NCBI GenBank assembly: GCA_029203185.1
Contig: CP119310.1
Location: 2,170,001-2,234,000, forward strand
Length of the DNA stretch: 64,000 nt
Direction of reading: 5' to 3'
From: Candidatus Chryseobacterium colombiense
GTDB taxonomy: Bacteria; Bacteroidota; Bacteroidia; Flavobacteriales; Weeksellaceae
The position numbers and the translations under genes are program-made. Under the pieces are notes generated by a model. That model worked only from the letters and a program-made list of their open reading frames with translations. It was not told the origin of the DNA and made no database searches. Shown piece by piece: positions 61,453-64,000 of the stretch. The stretch's first letter is position 1. Each line of letters starts with the position of its first letter.

Positions 61453-61980
61453 ATGTCTGACAGAAAGAAGATAATCATCATTATTGGAAGCGCTACAAAA
61501 AATTCCAGCAATTTAAAATTAATGGAAAAAGCATTGGAAACAAAAACCAATGTTGATTTCATAATATATGATGACCTTTCTATTCTCCCGCATTTTGATA
61601 CAAAACTTACATATAATAATACACCTGCTGAAGTATTGAAAATCCGTGAAGATATCGATACTTCGGCAGGTGTACTTTTTTCTACGCCGGAATATATTTT
61701 CAGTATTCCGAGTAGGGTAAAAAATTTATTGGAATGGTGTGTTTCCACTACTATTTTTAGTGAAAAACTTGTCGGAGTTGTTACCGCTTCTGCGAATGGA
61801 GAAAAAGGACACGAAGAATTATTATTAATTCTGAAAACTCTTGGCGCAAAAGTTGATGACCACCAACTGCTGATAAAAGGTATAAAGGGCAGATTTGATA
61901 AAAACGGCTCGATAGAAAACGATACCTTTACCGAAATTTCAAAGTTTATGACAAATTTTGAAAAGTCTATTGATAATTAA
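61453..61980 (+). CDS. NAD(P)H-dependent FMN reductase-like flavoprotein
   Basis: A 175-residue flavodoxin-fold protein of the FMN_red family. Marks are IIIIIGSATKNSSNLKLME (residues 7-25) for the FMN phosphate and STPEYIFSIPSRVKNLLEW (~77-95), the typical S-x-P-E-Y-x-x-S-x-P-x-x-x-K-N loop. It reduces FMN or quinones with NAD(P)H. It lies between the NifU-family gene and hemH, 12 and 11 nt from them, in one operon, which fits iron or haem metabolism but does not show its substrate. Confidence 0.88.
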   Translation: MSDRKKIIIIIGSATKNSSNLKLMEKALETKTNVDFIIYDDLSILPHFDTKLTYNNTPAEVLKIREDIDTSAGVLFSTPEYIFSIPSRVKNLLEWCVSTTIFSEKLVGVVTASANGEKGHEELLLILKTLGAKVDDHQLLIKGIKGRFDKNGSIENDTFTEISKFMTNFEKSIDN

Positions 61981-61991
61981 AATTAAAAATT

Positions 61992-63020
61992 TTGGCTAAA
62001 AAAGGAATTTTACTCGTAAATCTTGGTTCACCAAAATCTACAGCGGTAAATGACGTAAAAGAATATCTGGATGAATTCCTGATGGATGAAAGAGTGATTG
62101 ACTATCGATGGATTTTCCGCGCACTTTTGGTTCGTGGAATTATCTTAAATACCAGACCTGCAAAATCTGCAGAAGCTTACAAAACAGTCTGGACGGATGA
62201 AGGATCACCTTTGATTGTCATCACCGAAAAAATTCAGAAAAAACTTCAAAAGCTTGTAGATGTTCCGGTAGAAATAGGAATGCGATATGCTGAACCAAGC
62301 ATTGAAACAGGAATCAGAAAATTAACCGAGCAGGGCGTTTCCGAAATCGTTCTTTTCCCTTTGTACCCGCAATATGCAATGAGTACGACGGAAACTGTAA
62401 TCGAAAAAGCAGAAGAAGTAAGAAAAGCTAAATTTCCGAATGTAAAGATTAATTATATTCAGCCTTTTTACGACAGAGATATCTATATAAATTGTCTGGC
62501 AGAAAGCATCAAGGAGAAACTTCCTCAAAACTTCGATGCTCTTCAGTTTTCCTATCATGGGGTTCCGGAAAGACATATTTATAAAACCGATCCCACAAAA
62601 ACATGTAATCTAAATGATTGTTGCTCAAGAGAAAGTAATCCGAGTCATAAATTCTGCTACCGTCACCAATGTTTTACAACTACGAATCTGGTGATTGAAA
62701 AGCTCAATTTACCAAAGGAGAAAACAATCGTCTCTTTCCAGTCCAGACTAGGGAAAGATAAATGGATCGAGCCTTATACAGATGAAACACTTGAAACTAT
62801 TCCGAAAAAAGGAGTAAAAAACCTGGCCATTGTTTGTCCGGCTTTCGTTTCAGACTGCCTGGAAACATTAGAAGAAATTTCTGTAGAAGGCAAAGAACAA
62901 TTTCTACACGGTGGAGGAGAAAATTTCCATTATATCCCATGTCTGAATGATGAAGACCGGTGGATTGAAGTGGTAAAAACACTGTGTGAGGAAAAGCTCA
63001 ATGAATTTTATTTAGTTTAA
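61992..63020 (+). CDS. hemH: Ferrochelatase
   Basis: A 342-residue ferrochelatase that inserts Fe2+ into porphyrin, the last step of haem synthesis. Marks are GILLVNLGSPKS (residues 5-16), FSYHGVPERH (~187) with the metal-handling His, and the C-terminal CPAFVSDCLETLEEI (~282) with the conserved Glu. Translation starts at TTG 61992; only an ATT is available upstream before a stop. Residues ~203-227 hold five Cys (CNLNDCC, then KFCYRHQC), a Cys-rich insertion that could bind a metal or cluster. It ends the NifU-FMN reductase-hemH operon, and a terminator follows. Confidence 0.95.
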   Translation: MAKKGILLVNLGSPKSTAVNDVKEYLDEFLMDERVIDYRWIFRALLVRGIILNTRPAKSAEAYKTVWTDEGSPLIVITEKIQKKLQKLVDVPVEIGMRYAEPSIETGIRKLTEQGVSEIVLFPLYPQYAMSTTETVIEKAEEVRKAKFPNVKINYIQPFYDRDIYINCLAESIKEKLPQNFDALQFSYHGVPERHIYKTDPTKTCNLNDCCSRESNPSHKFCYRHQCFTTTNLVIEKLNLPKEKTIVSFQSRLGKDKWIEPYTDETLETIPKKGVKNLAIVCPAFVSDCLETLEEISVEGKEQFLHGGGENFHYIPCLNDEDRWIEVVKTLCEEKLNEFYLV

Positions 63021-63025
63021 AATAG

Positions 63026-63053
63026 TAACCTTCGGAAACGGAGGTTATTTTTT
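63026..63053 (+). terminator. Terminator of hemH
   Basis: TAACCTTCG / CGGAGGTTA arms (one G-T pair) around a GAAA loop, then a T7 run. Confidence 0.85.
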
Positions 63054-63222
63054 TACAAAAACTAATTCTCCAAACAATACCCCCTCATTTTTAAGTGAAA
63101 TTTCAAAATAAACACAATTTCAACACAAACACCCCTATTATTTTAAAATAAAATTATAATATTTAATTATTTTTACTACCTTTACCCCATCAAAAGAACA
63201 TCATTAACCTTAAAAATTAAAA

Positions 63223-63453
63223 ATGATGAATGCAACTGCCGAAATTTTAAAAACAAAGATCGAAAACTTCAGTCCGGAAACCCTGGAAGCATTTGCTAAG
63301 CTGGTAGAAAATTTTGAAATAAACAACAGACCTGCAATCCCACAATTTCAATTGGATGAAGTCCTGTATAGAATTCAGTTTCATAACGAGAATCCCACTA
63401 CAAAATTAGATTTTTACGAAAATATTTCTGAGCTGAAAAAGAATTGTGCATAA
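63223..63453 (+). CDS. Putative antitoxin of a type II system
   Basis: 76 residues, acidic and helical (LKTKIENFSPETLEAFAKLVENF, then DEVLYRIQFHNENP). The pattern of a short acidic protein directly upstream of a RelE/ParE-like gene is that of an antitoxin, and the 'fQLDEVLYRIQFHNENP' segment resembles addiction-module proteins of Bacteroidota that lack an obvious DNA-binding motif. The start is ATG ATG at 63223/63226. Its TAA is one base before the toxin ATG. The antitoxin call is inferred from context. Confidence 0.6.
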   Translation: MMNATAEILKTKIENFSPETLEAFAKLVENFEINNRPAIPQFQLDEVLYRIQFHNENPTTKLDFYENISELKKNCA

Positions 63454-63454
63454 A

Positions 63455-63715
63455 ATGAACGTTCTCCTCTCCTCCATTGCAAAAAATGACATAAGACTTC
63501 TTATGCGGGTATTTAATGCAGAAAAAGAAAATAAAGGAATGGACTTTCTTGAAGATTTGAAAGTAACTATTGGCGAGATCCTACAAAAAAACAAAAACCA
63601 TGAAACAAGACATAAGGAAATCACCGTGAATGCCATGCAGAACTTCCCTGTGAATATTCATTATATATTTGAAGATCATGAAAATCTACTGGTAACTGCT
63701 ATTTTTAAAATATAA
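63455..63715 (+). CDS. RelE/ParE-family toxin
   Basis: 86 residues from the ATG at 63455; a GTG nine bases upstream overlaps the antitoxin end. The C-terminal half, MQNFPVNIHYIFEDHENLLVTAIFK, is the conserved strand pair of the ParE/RelE fold. The N-terminus (LLSSIAKNDIRLLMRVFNAE) has the first helix. It should bind its antitoxin in a tight complex, and the free toxin would act on mRNA at the ribosome (RelE) or on gyrase (ParE); the sequence does not decide which. A terminator follows at 63745. Confidence 0.68.
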   Translation: MNVLLSSIAKNDIRLLMRVFNAEKENKGMDFLEDLKVTIGEILQKNKNHETRHKEITVNAMQNFPVNIHYIFEDHENLLVTAIFKI

Positions 63716-63744
63716 AAAGAATTTCCTAAACTATTATTATATGT

Positions 63745-63778
63745 AAACCCTTACAGAAATATCTATAAGGGTTTTTAT
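63745..63778. terminator. Terminator of the toxin-antitoxin pair
   Basis: AAACCCTTA / TAAGGGTTT arms around 12 nt, then T-rich. It is also close to the end of the convergent plug-protein gene. Confidence 0.75.
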
Positions 63779-63800
63779 TTTACACATTATGTATATACAT

Positions 63801-64000
63801 CTATCGTATCGGTGTTCTAAATTCTCCATACCCCATCAAACCGTCATAATTTCTGCCAAAAGGAGCATAATATAAGAAACCCTGATAAAGATTTTCTGTC
63901 TGCCAGAAATTACCATTAATCTCTCCTAAATTTAAAATTCCATTAGCATCTTTCGTTGCCAGGATATAATTGTAAAAACCTTGCTTCAGATATATTTTTG
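63801..64000 (-). CDS. Type IX secretion system plug protein (DUF5103), C-terminal part
   Basis: The open frame runs from the window edge to TAG at 63801-63803, about 66 residues. The visible end (YLKQGFYNYILATKDANG, then GEINGNFWQTENLYQGFLYY, then FGRNYDGLMGYGEFRTP) matches the C-terminus of the T9SS plug protein family (DUF5103), with Q-G-F-Y-N-Y, T-E-N-x-Y and R-x-Y-D-x-L-x-G-Y. In T9SS the plug blocks the outer-membrane pore SprA when idle. It is consistent with the T9SS cargo at 34680. The N-terminal part lies outside the window. Confidence 0.7.
   Translation of the reverse strand, partial: KIYLKQGFYNYILATKDANGILNLGEINGNFWQTENLYQGFLYYAPFGRNYDGLMGYGEFRTPIR

Overview
The window is AT-rich chromosomal DNA from a member of the Bacteroidota, most likely family Weeksellaceae and close to Chryseobacterium. 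This placement is inference from several signs: a type IX secretion (T9SS) sorting-domain protein and a T9SS plug protein, the TAnnTTTG promoter element typical of this phylum, few Shine-Dalgarno sequences, the rpmB-rpmG-DUF4295-ftsY cluster, a DUF4290-murA pair, and 28-nt dispersed repeats of the kind seen in flavobacterial genomes.

Layout. 1-3.9 kb: end of an aquaporin, an orphan LuxE-like acyl-protein synthetase, LpxH-like lipid A hydrolase, QueD, a YIP1 membrane protein and a thioesterase. 4-8.7 kb: the glyoxylate shunt (isocitrate lyase, malate synthase A) divergent from a ScfR/RamB-type regulator, with palindromic operator candidates between. 8.7-10.9 kb: ComF-like phosphoribosyltransferase, an alpha/beta hydrolase, uracil phosphoribosyltransferase. 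11-16.3 kb: a 1304-residue Pls-type non-ribosomal peptide synthetase (adenylation, carrier, six membrane segments, three soluble C-terminal blocks), then a GNAT acetyltransferase and a convergent Sfp-type phosphopantetheinyl transferase. This is the most interesting locus and a candidate isopeptide (poly-amino-acid) synthetase. 16.3-17.9 kb: der and tRNA-Gln(TTG). 17.9-25.2 kb: accessory island downstream of the tRNA, with an HNH nuclease pseudogene and a three-gene phage-tail-like cassette around a 1607-residue CotH-like/LRR protein. 25.3-37.5 kb: katG, DCC protein, DUF4290, murA (Asp in place of the catalytic Cys), DUF2207/LemA, a free-standing NIL-domain protein behind a large palindrome, a YiiX-like lipoprotein and a secreted T9SS substrate. 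37.7-45.7 kb: aminotransferase, murB, proC, a VanZ pseudogene with an in-frame amber codon, lnt, ribosomal proteins, ftsY. 45.8-57.1 kb: sppA, folK, two tandem OmpA-like genes, recQ, fmt, ribB fused to a degenerate RibA domain, a luciferase-like oxidoreductase, and small secreted proteins, one of them frameshifted. 57.2-64 kb: PIF1-like helicase, a lipoprotein, gamma-carbonic anhydrase, NifU-family protein, FMN reductase, hemH, a ParE/RelE-type toxin-antitoxin pair, and the end of a T9SS plug protein.

How the genes work together. Several form recognisable units. The regulator probably controls the glyoxylate genes. The phosphopantetheinyl transferase can activate the carrier domain of the synthetase. 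murA, murB, lpxH, lnt and the OmpA pair serve envelope biogenesis. The rest is mostly core metabolism. No CRISPR array, rRNA operon or complete prophage is visible. Three genes are broken by stop codons or a frameshift, which separates the decaying accessory content from the intact core.
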